From JABDCI01 sp964475835 (GTDB lineage Bacteria > Verrucomicrobiota > Verrucomicrobiia > JABWAM01), in NCBI GenBank assembly GCA_964475835.1, contig CAYYYL010000026.1, positions 1 to 39,235 on the forward strand: 39,235 nucleotides of DNA, read 5' to 3'. Below, piece after piece: positions 8,973 to 17,481 of this stretch. The translations under genes and the position numbers were made by a program. Each line of letters begins with the position of its first letter. Positions within the stretch are counted from its first letter, which is position 1. The notes beneath the pieces are model-generated. The model did not search any database. It was not told the origin of the DNA and worked only from the letters and a program-made list of their open reading frames with translations.

Positions 8973-10337
8973 ATGTTTGATAAAGTTCTCATCGCCAATC
9001 GGGGTGAAATTGCGTTGCGCGTGATCCGCGCGTGCAAGGAGTTGGGGATTCGCACCCTTGCCGTTTATTCCGAGGTCGATGTCGACTCGCTTCATGTGCA
9101 GCTGGCGGATGAGGCCATTTGCATCGGTTCTGCGCCGTCGACGGAGAGCTATCTCAAGATTGACCGGATCATTTCGGCTGCCGAAGTAGGCGATGTCGAT
9201 GCGATCCATCCCGGATATGGCTTTCTGGCCGAGAACGCGCACTTTGCCGAGATTTGCGAGAACTGCAACATCAAGTTTATCGGACCCTCGCCAAGTGCGA
9301 TCCGGTCGATGGGGGACAAGGCCCGTGCCCGCGAGTCCGCCCGAAAGGCCGGAGTTCCCATCGTTCCCGGAAGCGAGGGCCTTGTGGATAACGAACAGGA
9401 GGCCCTGCGGGTTGCCAAGAAGCTTGGCTATCCGGTGATGATCAAGGCCGTGGCAGGTGGTGGAGGTCGTGGCATGCGTGCCGCCCACAATGATGTCAGT
9501 CTGGTGAAGGGGTTTTATTCTGCGAAAACGGAGGCGGAGCGGGCCTTTAATAATTCTTCGATCTACATCGAAAAATTGATTGAGAATCCTCATCACATTG
9601 AAATCCAGATTCTGGGGGATGAGCATGGTCACGTCGTGCATCTTGGCGAACGGGAGTGCAGCATCCAGCGTCGGCATCAGAAGCTGATTGAGGAATGTCC
9701 TTCGCCTTTTGTGACGGCCGACCTTCGGAAGAAGATGGGCAAGGCGGCGGTGCGCCTGGCCGAGTCCGTCAAATATTCCAATGCCGGTACGATTGAGTTT
9801 CTCGTCTACGGAAAGGGTAATTTCTATTTCCTTGAAATGAACACTCGCATCCTTGTGGAGCATCCCGTGACGGTGCAGGTTTACGGCGTCGATCTGGTGA
9901 AGCTTCAGATTCAGATTGCCAATCGCATGAAACTTCCTTTTTCGCAGGGGGACTTGGTTCCCAAGGGGGCTTCGATCGAGTGTCGCATCAACGCCGAGGA
10001 TCCCGCCAACGATTTTCGTCCTTCACCGGGACGTCTGGACCTCTTCTACACCCCGGGAGGGTGTGGAGTCCGAGTGGATTCCCATGCGTACAGCGGCTAC
10101 ACGATTCCGCCGAATTATGACTCCATGATTGGCAAGATCATCACGACGGGGCACACCCGTGCGGAGGCGATTGAACGCATGGCTAGATCCCTCGAGGAGT
10201 GTATCGTGAAGGGGATCAAGACCACGATTCCCCTGCAGCAGGCTGTCTTGCGCGATCCGAATTTTCGTCGCGGTCGCTACAATCTCGATTTCCTCGATGC
10301 CCTCCTCGGCATCAAAAAAGCCCATGTGGACGAGTGA
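8973..10337 (+). CDS. accC: biotin carboxylase subunit of acetyl-CoA carboxylase
   Basis: ATP-grasp enzyme that carboxylates the biotin on AccB using bicarbonate and ATP. It begins MFDKVLIANRGEIALRVIRA, has HPGYGFLAEN in the pre-ATP domain, the glycine-rich ATP loop AVAGGGGRGMR (about residue 160), HIEIQILGDEHG, GERECSIQRRHQK, and FLEMNTRILVEHPVTE-like FLEMNTRILVEHPVT with the catalytic Glu/Arg cluster. The usual Q in FMEMNTRxQVEH is isoleucine-leucine (RILVEH) here. The 454-residue length is standard for a stand-alone subunit. It follows accB, its functional partner, on the same strand. Confidence 0.96.
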   Translation: MFDKVLIANRGEIALRVIRACKELGIRTLAVYSEVDVDSLHVQLADEAICIGSAPSTESYLKIDRIISAAEVGDVDAIHPGYGFLAENAHFAEICENCNIKFIGPSPSAIRSMGDKARARESARKAGVPIVPGSEGLVDNEQEALRVAKKLGYPVMIKAVAGGGGRGMRAAHNDVSLVKGFYSAKTEAERAFNNSSIYIEKLIENPHHIEIQILGDEHGHVVHLGERECSIQRRHQKLIEECPSPFVTADLRKKMGKAAVRLAESVKYSNAGTIEFLVYGKGNFYFLEMNTRILVEHPVTVQVYGVDLVKLQIQIANRMKLPFSQGDLVPKGASIECRINAEDPANDFRPSPGRLDLFYTPGGCGVRVDSHAYSGYTIPPNYDSMIGKIITTGHTRAEAIERMARSLEECIVKGIKTTIPLQQAVLRDPNFRRGRYNLDFLDALLGIKKAHVDE

Positions 10338-10379
10338 GAGACGCAAATTTTTGAACAACACTGAACCCTTAACGCATTT

Positions 10380-11408
10380 ATGAGCAAAAAACGTCTGGCA
10401 ATGTTGACCGGCGGTGGAGACTGCCCCGGTTTGAACCCTGTAATTCGCGCAATCACACGCCGTGGCATCCAGGATGGCTACGAGATCGTGGGCATCCGCA
10501 ATGGATGGAAGGGCATGATCGAGAAGGATCATATCCCCCTCGATCGCAATGCGGTCGCCGGAATCATCCATCGTGGTGGAACCATTCTTGGAACCTCCCG
10601 CACCAATCCCCGCAAACAGGAAGGTGCGATCGAGAAGATTTTTCAGAATTTCAAGGAATTGAATCTCGATGTGCTGATCGCCATTGGAGGAGATGACACC
10701 TTGGGGGTGGCTTATACGCTGCACCAGAAGGGCCTCGCCACGCTTGGTGTGCCGAAGACGATCGACAACGATCTTCCCGGAACGGACTGCACCTTTGGCT
10801 TCGACACGGCGGTGAACATCGCCATGGAAGCCATTGATCGTTTGCACAGCACCGCAGAATCGCATCATCGCGTTTTGGTGGTGGAATTGATGGGCCGGCA
10901 TGCCGGATGGATCACGATCGGTGCGGGTATGGCCGGTGGAGCCGACTATATCCTCATTCCTGAATTCCCCATGGCCATGAGTGATGTCGCCGAAGCGGTG
11001 AAAAAACGCCACGCGACCGGTCGCACCTTCAGCATCATTGCAGTCGCCGAAGGGTTCAAGATCCAGGGGCTCGATGTGAGCAAGACCCAGGAGCTGGATG
11101 CGTTCGGGCATCCCCGTCTGGGCGGTGTGGGTGAAATCGTGTCGCGGGAGCTGGAGAAGCTCACGGGATTCGAAACCCGCTCCGTGGTGCTGGGACACGT
11201 CCAGCGCGGAGGAGCCCCCACGGCGTACGATCGCATTCTCGGTACGCGCTACGGCCTCAAGGCTGTGGAGCTGGCCAGGAAGGGCGAATTCGGCAAAATG
11301 GTGGCCCTGCGCGGCACGGAGATCGTCTCCGTGGATCTCCAATCCGTCACCAAGCAGAAGCTTGTGCCGAAGGAGCTCTACGACGACGCGAAGGTGTTTT
11401 TCGGATAA
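10380..11408 (+). CDS. 6-phosphofructokinase, pyrophosphate-dependent type by sequence
   Basis: Phosphorylates fructose 6-phosphate to the 1,6-bisphosphate. It starts with LTGGGDCPGLNPVIRAI and contains MGRHAGWI and VLGHVQRGGAPTAYDR, all standard for family A phosphofructokinases. Two residues decide the phosphoryl donor in this family. The loop reads GGDDT, with Asp106 where ATP enzymes have Gly (E. coli Gly104), and PKTIDND, with Lys126 where ATP enzymes have Gly (E. coli Gly124). Both substitutions are the recognised PPi signature. Catalytic Asp129 is kept. At 342 residues it is the short form, like the Amycolatopsis PPi enzyme. It is the last gene before a strong terminator. The reaction direction in the cell (glycolytic or gluconeogenic) cannot be read from sequence. 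Confidence 0.9.
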   Translation: MSKKRLAMLTGGGDCPGLNPVIRAITRRGIQDGYEIVGIRNGWKGMIEKDHIPLDRNAVAGIIHRGGTILGTSRTNPRKQEGAIEKIFQNFKELNLDVLIAIGGDDTLGVAYTLHQKGLATLGVPKTIDNDLPGTDCTFGFDTAVNIAMEAIDRLHSTAESHHRVLVVELMGRHAGWITIGAGMAGGADYILIPEFPMAMSDVAEAVKKRHATGRTFSIIAVAEGFKIQGLDVSKTQELDAFGHPRLGGVGEIVSRELEKLTGFETRSVVLGHVQRGGAPTAYDRILGTRYGLKAVELARKGEFGKMVALRGTEIVSVDLQSVTKQKLVPKELYDDAKVFFG

Positions 11409-11431
11409 ACCCCGATCAACGGACCTTATTT

Positions 11432-11475
11432 AAAAAGGCGCAGGGAACACTCTGATGTGTTCCTTGCGCTTTTTT
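11432..11475 (+). terminator. intrinsic terminator after the phosphofructokinase gene
   Basis: A 12-bp stem (11438-11449 paired with 11458-11469, one G-T pair) with an 8-nt loop is followed directly by six T residues (11470-11475). A run of A residues precedes it, so it may also work from the other strand. It starts about 24 nt after the stop of the phosphofructokinase gene and closes the first block of genes. Confidence 0.88.
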
Positions 11476-11558
11476 GTGTTTATGGTTCATTGGAACTTGT
11501 TCTGCTTTTGTTCGCAAGAAGCTGATATGAGGATTTTGAACCGAAACAATTGGACTCT

Positions 11559-11620
11559 GGAGGGCGACACTCCGTCGTTACCGTCGTGTGGAGTGTGGCG
11601 ACGACGGAGCGTCGCCCTCC
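11559..11620. repeat. 62-bp inverted repeat, dispersed family copy 1
   Basis: Two 20-nt arms (11559-11578 and 11601-11620) are reverse complements with a single mismatch. The outer ends read GGAGGGCGAC and GTCGCCCTCC. A closely related copy with the same ends lies at 34309-34369, and a half-copy at 16159-16186. It sits in the gap between the terminator and the SDR gene at 11675. No gene explains it. Confidence 0.85.
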
Positions 11621-11674
11621 AACGGGTGAAATGCGAAACGGTATTTTTGTTTGTTTTTCAAAAGGAGTGCCGGT

Positions 11675-12649
11675 GTGACGACGTTTGAAGGCAAGCATGT
11701 GGTGGTGACGGGTGGGGCTGGCTTCATTGGAAGCCATCTGGTGGATTTGATCGCCCTTCGGCAGCCCGCCAGTCTTGCGGTGCTGGATAATTTTTTTCTC
11801 GGAACCCGCGACAACCTCAAGGATGCACACGAGCGATTTCCCAAACTTGAAATTGTCGATCTGGACGTGTCGGATATGATTGCCTACCGGAGATTTCTCG
11901 AGGGGCGGAAGACGGATGTGGTTTTCGATCTGGCAACGATCCCACTTCCCGCCTCCCTGGAGAATCCCCACTGGTCCTCGCTTCAGATCTATCACCAGGC
12001 CCTCCATGCCTGTGAGCTTTGCCGTCTGGGAATGTTCAAAACATTGATTCACTGTTCCTCCTCCGAGGCTTATGGATCCGCCCAATACGTGCCGATGGAT
12101 GAGGAGCATCCTTTCAGGGTGGAGACCCCTTATGCGGCGGCGAAGGCATCGGCGGCTTTGCTGGTGGAATCGTATCAGCGCACCTTTGGCATCGATATGG
12201 CCATTGGAAGGCCGTTCAACAACTACGGACCCCGACAGAACGGACGTGATTTCTCAGGAATAATTCCGCGATTGATTCAGAGGATCATGCGTGGGGAAAC
12301 CCCGGTGATCTTCGGGGATGGGAAACAGACGAGGGACTATCTTTTCGTGACCGATACCGCGCGCGGTCTTGCGATGTTGTACGAGAATGAAGCGGCAAGG
12401 GGACAAACCTTTAACCTGGCAAGTGGCCAGGAATTGACGGTGCTTCAACTGGTGAAGGAAGTTTCCCAGCTCATGGGCTGGAAGGAGGGGCCGAAGTTTG
12501 AAGCTCCGCGTCCCGCCGATGTGCGACGGCACTGTGCCGATGTGGCTTCAGCCTTCAAGCTTTTAGAATTCGAACCGCAGATTTCCTGGAAGGAGGGGAT
12601 CGAGCGGACGGTACGCTGGTACCAGAACCATCCGAAGCGATTGCTGTGA
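11675..12649 (+). CDS. NAD-dependent sugar-nucleotide epimerase/dehydratase (extended SDR)
   Basis: Extended short-chain dehydrogenase acting on a nucleotide sugar. It has GGAGFIG at residues 13-19, a dinucleotide-binding acidic residue in LAVLDNFFLG, the catalytic SSSEAYG at 128-134 and Tyr153/Lys157 in YAAAK, followed by RPFNNYGPRQ and RDYLFVTDTARG. The segment usually reading HLAAQ is FDLATIPLPASLENP, so it is not a textbook GalE, RmlB or UDP-xylose synthase; the exact reaction is open. The start is GTG 11675 because AAAGGAG lies 7 nt upstream, giving 324 residues. The next SDR follows after 6 nt, so they form an operon. Confidence 0.82.
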   Translation: MTTFEGKHVVVTGGAGFIGSHLVDLIALRQPASLAVLDNFFLGTRDNLKDAHERFPKLEIVDLDVSDMIAYRRFLEGRKTDVVFDLATIPLPASLENPHWSSLQIYHQALHACELCRLGMFKTLIHCSSSEAYGSAQYVPMDEEHPFRVETPYAAAKASAALLVESYQRTFGIDMAIGRPFNNYGPRQNGRDFSGIIPRLIQRIMRGETPVIFGDGKQTRDYLFVTDTARGLAMLYENEAARGQTFNLASGQELTVLQLVKEVSQLMGWKEGPKFEAPRPADVRRHCADVASAFKLLEFEPQISWKEGIERTVRWYQNHPKRLL

Positions 12650-12655
12650 GATGAT

Positions 12656-13534
12656 GTGAAAACCATTTTTCTTACGGGTGGAACAGGTTTTCTTGGGACC
12701 CATTTTCTGGGCTTGTTGCGGGGCAAAGGGTGGTGTGTGAAATGTCTCACGAGGTGGCCACCCCGGCGGAGTGTATCCGGGGTTCAATGGGTTCGAGGGG
12801 ATCTTTCCAAAAGCGGCCCGTGGGAGAAGTTATTGCGGGGCTGTGATGTTGTGGTGCATCTGGCGACGATGCAGTTGGTGGCGTGCGAGAAGGATCCACG
12901 GGCGGGAGCCCGTGTCATTGTTGGGGGAGTGGCCCGATTGCTTGCCGCAGCGTCCAGGGCCGGGGTGAAGCGTGCGGTGATGGCGTCCACTTGCGAAGTC
13001 TATGGTTCCCCCAGACGTCTTCCTGTGCGGGAGAACACGTCTCTGGCCCCGCTTTCGGTTTACGGACATTTCAAGGCGATGGCGGATGCGTACGCCTTGG
13101 AATGGGCGGAGATGTCGGGGATGTCGTTGATGGTTTTGCGTTTTTCCAATCTTTATGGTGCCGGCATGGGGGATTCCGTTCTCGCGCTTTTTGCCCGGTC
13201 CATCCTGGCTGGAAAGCCCGTGGTGCTTCACCGTTCTCATCGAAATTCACGGGATTTTCTTCATGTCATGGAGGCTGCAAAAGCGGTCATGGCGGCCTTG
13301 AAAATCCGTTCCGAGGGGATCGTTAATATTGGCTCGGGACGCGAGACGCGATTAAAGGAGGCGGCGGGGATTCTTGCCGGACTGGCAGGACGTCCTCTGG
13401 AGATTGATTTTCGTCCCCGTGAAGGGAGATTAAGGCGTTTTTGCATGGATACGCGTTGTGCCCGTCGCGTTTTGGGATTTCGCTCGAAAGTCGCCCTTGA
13501 ACAGGGATTGAAGGAAGTGCTAGAAGCTATCTAG
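12656..13534 (+). CDS. NAD-dependent epimerase/dehydratase family protein (SDR)
   Basis: A second SDR sugar-nucleotide enzyme, 292 residues. It shows TGGTGFLGTHF at 7-17, VVVHLATMQ at about 66-74, catalytic STCEVYGS at 121-128, and Tyr136/Lys140 in YGHFK, with LRFSNLYGAGM downstream. It is more divergent from the classic epimerases than its neighbour and the substrate cannot be named. The start is GTG 12656, 6 nt after the preceding stop, and the cofactor motif begins at residue 7. Together with the upstream SDR and the acetyltransferase at 13590 it probably makes a modified sugar for the surface glycan. Confidence 0.8.
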   Translation: MKTIFLTGGTGFLGTHFLGLLRGKGWCVKCLTRWPPRRSVSGVQWVRGDLSKSGPWEKLLRGCDVVVHLATMQLVACEKDPRAGARVIVGGVARLLAAASRAGVKRAVMASTCEVYGSPRRLPVRENTSLAPLSVYGHFKAMADAYALEWAEMSGMSLMVLRFSNLYGAGMGDSVLALFARSILAGKPVVLHRSHRNSRDFLHVMEAAKAVMAALKIRSEGIVNIGSGRETRLKEAAGILAGLAGRPLEIDFRPREGRLRRFCMDTRCARRVLGFRSKVALEQGLKEVLEAI

Positions 13535-13589
13535 AAGCTTTCGGTAATTCGCCGTCGGCTGTCGGCCATTGTAGCATTATAGGTTTTTC

Positions 13590-14168
13590 ATGGGTTCTAA
13601 AACATTCATTCATTCCAGCGCGGAGGTCTCCCCGGATGCCGTTATCGGGGAGGGATCCAAAATCTGGAACCAGGTGCAGGTCCGGGAAGGGGCCCGCATT
13701 GGAAAAAACTGCGTTATCAGCAAGGATGTCTACATTGATCAGGGAGTGGTGATCGGGGATGGGGTGAAGATTCAGAATGGGGTGAGTATATACAAGGGGG
13801 TGACGCTGGAGGATGAGGTGTTTGTCGGACCCCACTCCACCTTCACCAACGATTTTCGACCCCGGGCGTTCACCCGGGACTGGACGGTGATCCCCACGCG
13901 GTTGAGACGGGGTTGCTCGGTTGGGGCAAATGCTACCGTGATGTGCGGAATTACTCTTGGGGAGTATTGCATGATTTCAGCCGGGGCGGTGATCACCGTG
14001 GACACGCTTCCCTATGGCTTGTACATCGGAAATCCAGCCCGTTTGAAGGGCTTTGTCAGTCGAAGCGGTTTTGAGATGAGCGCGGTTCAGGCCGAATCCA
14101 ATCACCTCATTTTCAAATGCAGCCAGACGAGCGAACGATTGAAAATCACGTTTGAGGAGATGGAATAA
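13590..14168 (+). CDS. hexapeptide-repeat N-acetyltransferase, WbpD/WlbB-like
   Basis: Left-handed beta-helix acyltransferase of 192 residues. Hexapeptide repeats run from about residue 10 to 150 (AVIGEG, ARIGKN, VVIGDG, then VFVGPH). The block VKIQNGVSIYKGVTLEDEVF, then FTNDFRPRAF and GANATVMCGITLG, matches WbpD/WlbB. Those enzymes acetylate the 3-amino group of UDP-GlcNAc3N-uronic acid in O-antigen synthesis. A second, shorter family member lies at 34388. Function is inferred from the family, and another amino-sugar substrate is possible. ATG 13590 is the only sensible start. The gene is between an SDR and a GT2 glycosyltransferase on the same strand. Confidence 0.8.
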   Translation: MGSKTFIHSSAEVSPDAVIGEGSKIWNQVQVREGARIGKNCVISKDVYIDQGVVIGDGVKIQNGVSIYKGVTLEDEVFVGPHSTFTNDFRPRAFTRDWTVIPTRLRRGCSVGANATVMCGITLGEYCMISAGAVITVDTLPYGLYIGNPARLKGFVSRSGFEMSAVQAESNHLIFKCSQTSERLKITFEEME

Positions 14169-14201
14169 GGGCGGGGGCTGCCGTCGGAAGGTTCATTGTT
14201 T

Positions 14202-14942
14202 ATGGCCACCCTAAGTGTCGTGGTTCCGTGCTACAACGAGGAGGATGGAATCCCTCAACTGAAGGAAAAGCTTCTTCCAGTGCTTGAACGGGTGGGCCAA
14301 AGCTATGCTGTGGAACTGGTGTTAATCGACGATGGAAGTTCGGATGGAACGCATGCAGGTCTGATTGGGGCGTTTGGGGATGTGAAGGGGGCGAAGGTGG
14401 TCCGGCACAAAACCAATCAGAACCTCGGTGCCGCGATTCGGACCGGGGTTGGCGAGTCGACAGGAGAATGGATCGCTAATCTGGACAGCGATTGTACCTA
14501 CGATCCTTCATTGCTGGTACCGATGCTCGAGGAGATGGCCGCGGGGGCCGATTTGGTGACCGTGTCGCCGTACCATCCTAGGGGCCGTGTCATCGGGGTG
14601 CCGGCGTATCGGATGTTTCTGAGCAAGGGACTCACCTTTTTCTACAGGCTGATTTTGAGAAAGCGCATTTTTACTTTCACCGCACTGGCCCGCGTCTATC
14701 GTCGGGCGGTTTATCCCCGGATTTCCTCGCCTGCGAATGATTTCACGTCCCTTGCCGAGATGATGTTGAAAGCCTTGAAACAGAATCTGAAAGTTTCGGA
14801 GGTGCCCGCCGACCTTTCCGTGCGGCGGTTTGGAGAATCCAAGATGAAAACGGCCCGTGTCATCCGTGCTCACCTTGGTTTGATCGCACGACTTCTGTTT
14901 TCCCCTTCGTCCTATCAGGCGCGATCGGGGGAGCCACGATGA
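14202..14942 (+). CDS. glycosyltransferase family 2
   Basis: A GT-A-fold transferase of 246 residues of the dolichyl-phosphate-mannose-synthase/undecaprenyl-phosphate-sugar type. It starts LSVVVPCYNEEDGIP, has the nucleotide-binding LIDDGSSDGT at about residues 43-52, an acidic LDSDCTYDP (about 93-101) as the DxD metal site, and RRFGESKMK near the C-terminus, typical of this subgroup. It may load a sugar onto a polyprenyl phosphate or transfer it to the glycan. There is no C-terminal membrane domain, unlike ArnC or GtrB. ATG 14202 (GGAAGG about 10 nt upstream) is preferred over TTG 14196. It ends in an ATGA overlap with wecB. Confidence 0.85.
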   Translation: MATLSVVVPCYNEEDGIPQLKEKLLPVLERVGQSYAVELVLIDDGSSDGTHAGLIGAFGDVKGAKVVRHKTNQNLGAAIRTGVGESTGEWIANLDSDCTYDPSLLVPMLEEMAAGADLVTVSPYHPRGRVIGVPAYRMFLSKGLTFFYRLILRKRIFTFTALARVYRRAVYPRISSPANDFTSLAEMMLKALKQNLKVSEVPADLSVRRFGESKMKTARVIRAHLGLIARLLFSPSSYQARSGEPR

Positions 14943-16030
14943 GTGCGGCGAAAACGGTTCTTAGCGTGCTTGGAACACGTCCGGAAATCGTCAAGTTCTC
15001 ACCCCTTCTTCCGAAACTGGATGAGAGCTTTCGTCATGTGCTTATTCATACCGGGCAGCACTACGATGAGAACATGGATCGCATCTTTTTTCGTGAATTA
15101 AAATTGCGTGCCCCCAGGCATTTTTTGAATGTGGGGTCGGGTTCCCAGGGAGCGCAGACCGCGCGAATGCTGGAGCGGTTGGATCCCTTGATGCAGCGGC
15201 ATGCGCCCGATCTGGTGGTGGTGCTGGGGGATACCAATTCCACGCTCGCTGGGGGTATGGTCGCGGCAAAACGAAACATTCCCATCGCTCACATTGAAGC
15301 GGGATGCCGTTCCTTCAACATGCGGATGCCGGAGGAGGTTAATCGTGTGATGGTGGATCATGTGTCGGAAATTCTTTTTGCACCCGACGAACAGGCGGTG
15401 AATCAACTTCGCGACGAAGGGGTTTCTTCACGCCGGATCCATTTGGTGGGCAACACGGGATTGGATGCCACGCGACGCATCACGAAAATGATTTCATCTG
15501 GCCGGTTGCGAAGATGGGGGGTCAAACCGGAGGGGTATGTGCTGGTGACGCTTCATCGAGCCGAGAATACCGATGATCCGCGCCGGTTTGAGGGTTTGGT
15601 GCAGGCGGTGCAGCAGGTTTCCCGGATGATCCCCGTTCTTTTCCCCATTCATCCACGAACGCGCGAGGCGTTGAAGCGTCACCGTCTGTCGCTTGGAGAT
15701 GGGGTTCGTGAGCTTCCGGCTTTGGGAAGCCTCGATTTTACCGCCCTACTTCAGCACTCCATGCTGGTGCTGAGTGATTCGGGGGGGATTCAGGAGGAGG
15801 CTGCGGTGGTGAACCGTCCCTGTCTGATTCTACGTGAAGAGACGGAGTGGATGCGGCTGGTGAAAGCAGGAAAAAACATGCTGGTGGGAACTTCGCCGGT
15901 TTCCATTGTGAAAACTGCAGGAAAATTAATTGGATCGGCCACCTTACGTCGTCAAATCGCCGCCAAGCGGGCTCCTCTGGCGTTTGGCGCCACGGAGCGC
16001 ATTATGAAGGTGTTGAGGAAGGGTTTTTGA
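14939..16030 (+). CDS. wecB: UDP-N-acetylglucosamine 2-epimerase (non-hydrolysing)
   Basis: Interconverts UDP-GlcNAc and UDP-ManNAc, or the related uronic-acid derivative if it works with the WbpD-like neighbour as WbpI does. Visible family blocks are VLGTRPEIVKFSPL at the N-terminus, LIHTGQHYDENM, VVLGDTNSTLAG, IAHIEAGCRSFNMRMPEE with the catalytic Asp/Glu region, VTLHRAENTD, and SDSGGIQEEAAV near residue 280. The 363-residue length is normal. It overlaps the GT2 gene by 4 nt. No UDP-ManNAc dehydrogenase (WecC) is in the window. Confidence 0.92.
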   Translation: MSAAKTVLSVLGTRPEIVKFSPLLPKLDESFRHVLIHTGQHYDENMDRIFFRELKLRAPRHFLNVGSGSQGAQTARMLERLDPLMQRHAPDLVVVLGDTNSTLAGGMVAAKRNIPIAHIEAGCRSFNMRMPEEVNRVMVDHVSEILFAPDEQAVNQLRDEGVSSRRIHLVGNTGLDATRRITKMISSGRLRRWGVKPEGYVLVTLHRAENTDDPRRFEGLVQAVQQVSRMIPVLFPIHPRTREALKRHRLSLGDGVRELPALGSLDFTALLQHSMLVLSDSGGIQEEAAVVNRPCLILREETEWMRLVKAGKNMLVGTSPVSIVKTAGKLIGSATLRRQIAAKRAPLAFGATERIMKVLRKGF

Positions 16031-16158
16031 AATGAAGGGGTGTGGGTTTCCCGGATGGATTCTCCGATGTTACATGCATTCTTCTGGGTTGAGTCTTGAC
16101 CGATACTCTTTCATTCTTTAGCCCTACAAATCATTCATTCCCGAAATGGATTTAAAAA

Positions 16159-16186
16159 GGAGGGTGACGCTTCGTTGCCGCCCTTC
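16159..16186. repeat. half-copy of the GGAGGGCGAC inverted-repeat family
   Basis: Starting GGAGGGTGACGC and ending CCGCCCTTC, this stretch aligns with the left arm and inner segment of the 34309 copy with a few changes, but the right arm is missing. It lies in the 254-bp gap between wecB and the ABC ATPase gene. In the rest of that gap I see no gene and no convincing terminator. Confidence 0.5.
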
Positions 16187-16284
16187 GACGAAAGACTAGA
16201 TGCAATCCTTTAACAAGATTTCGACAGGGCAGGCGATTTCGATTCACAGGACCCTTTCTTCAGTGAAACCAACTCCCAAATGAT

Positions 16285-17418
16285 ATGGCGAAAGTAATTC
16301 TGGAGGGCGTTTCCAAGATCTATCAGGACGATAATGGGAACGAGGTCAAAGCGGTCGACAACGTGAATCTTGAGATTCATGACCAGGAGTTCATGGTTTT
16401 GGTAGGCCCATCGGGATGTGGTAAATCGACCTCCTTGCGCATGGTGGCGGGCCTTGAGGAAATTTCCAAAGGGCGGATCATGATCGATGGGCGTGTGATC
16501 AATGAAGTGGCGCCCAAGGATCGTGATATCGCGATGGTTTTCCAGAACTACGCGCTTTATCCCCATATGACGGTCTATAAGAACATGGCGTTCGGCATGA
16601 TGTTGAACAAATTTCCGAAGAAGGAAATCGATCAGCGTGTGATGGAGGCAGCCGACATCCTTGGGCTGCGCACGTTGCTGGAGCGCAAGCCGAAGGAGCT
16701 TTCCGGCGGCCAGCGTCAACGCGTCGCGGTGGGACGGGCCATCGTGCGCAAGCCAAAGGCGTTCCTCTTCGATGAGCCTCTTTCCAATCTTGATGCCAAG
16801 ATGCGCGTGCAGATGCGCACGGAAATTTCAAAGCTTCATATGCGCCTTTCCGCTACCATGATTTACGTCACTCACGACCAGGTGGAAGCCATGACCATGG
16901 GTGACCGAATCACGGTAATGAATGCAGGGAAGATTCAGCAGGTGGCGACTCCCCTGGAAATTTATAATCATCCAAAAAATATTTTTGTCGCTGGTTTCAT
17001 TGGAAGTCCCACCATGAATTTTTTTGATGGGGTGATTCAGCAGAAGGATGGAAAACTCTGGTTTATTGAAAAGAAGGGGGCTGGAGGGGGCGGGTTTTCA
17101 GTTCGCATCGACGAGGATCATGGAATCAAGTTGCAACCGTACATCGGACGAAGTGTGAAGTTTGGGATTCGTCCCGAGGATGTTCACGACAAGCTCTATG
17201 CCGGATCGAGTGATCCGTTTCGCATTGTGCAAGCGACGGTGGAGGTGGTGGAGCCGATGGGATCGGAGGTCTATCTCTATTTGAACACGGGTGCCCACAG
17301 CTTTATCGCTCGTGTCAGCGTGGCGGAAAAGGCGGACGTCAACCACAAGCTCGACTTTGTTTTCAACATGAAGCGCGGGCACTTCTTCGATCCGACGACG
17401 GAATTGACGATTGTGTGA
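16285..17418 (+). CDS. ABC transporter ATP-binding protein, MalK/UgpC/MsmX type
   Basis: ATPase subunit energising a sugar importer. Walker A GPSGCGKST is at residues 41-49, the Q-loop in MVFQNYALYPHMTV, signature LSGGQRQRVAVGRAI at about 138-152, Walker B FLFDEPLSNLD at about 159-169 and the H-loop in YVTHDQVEAM. The C-terminal 130 residues form the OB/TOBE regulatory domain seen in carbohydrate importers (FGIRPEDVHD). The 377-residue length is typical. No permease or binding-protein genes are nearby, so it may be a shared ATPase serving several importers, as MsmX and MsmK do; that is an inference. It follows a 254-bp gap and is probably transcribed alone. Confidence 0.9.
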   Translation: MAKVILEGVSKIYQDDNGNEVKAVDNVNLEIHDQEFMVLVGPSGCGKSTSLRMVAGLEEISKGRIMIDGRVINEVAPKDRDIAMVFQNYALYPHMTVYKNMAFGMMLNKFPKKEIDQRVMEAADILGLRTLLERKPKELSGGQRQRVAVGRAIVRKPKAFLFDEPLSNLDAKMRVQMRTEISKLHMRLSATMIYVTHDQVEAMTMGDRITVMNAGKIQQVATPLEIYNHPKNIFVAGFIGSPTMNFFDGVIQQKDGKLWFIEKKGAGGGGFSVRIDEDHGIKLQPYIGRSVKFGIRPEDVHDKLYAGSSDPFRIVQATVEVVEPMGSEVYLYLNTGAHSFIARVSVAEKADVNHKLDFVFNMKRGHFFDPTTELTIV

Positions 17419-17481
17419 TGCATTCATCCCTGGCTTTTCGGCCATGGCTTTCCTCGTGAGGGGGTAAATTTTAACGACAGA

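Noticed and set aside
8523..9863. 446-codon open frame on - opposite accB and accC
   Set aside because: Antisense shadow of two certain genes; long antisense frames are common here because of codon bias, and the translation is low-complexity His/Arg/Gly-rich.
10023..11342. 439-codon open frame on - opposite accC and the phosphofructokinase gene
   Set aside because: Crosses two certain genes on the other strand and has no recognisable domain.
11455..11688. Open frame of 77 codons on + between the terminator and the SDR gene
   Set aside because: It begins inside the terminator stem, runs through the 62-bp inverted repeat and overlaps the SDR start; the sequence has no protein-like features.
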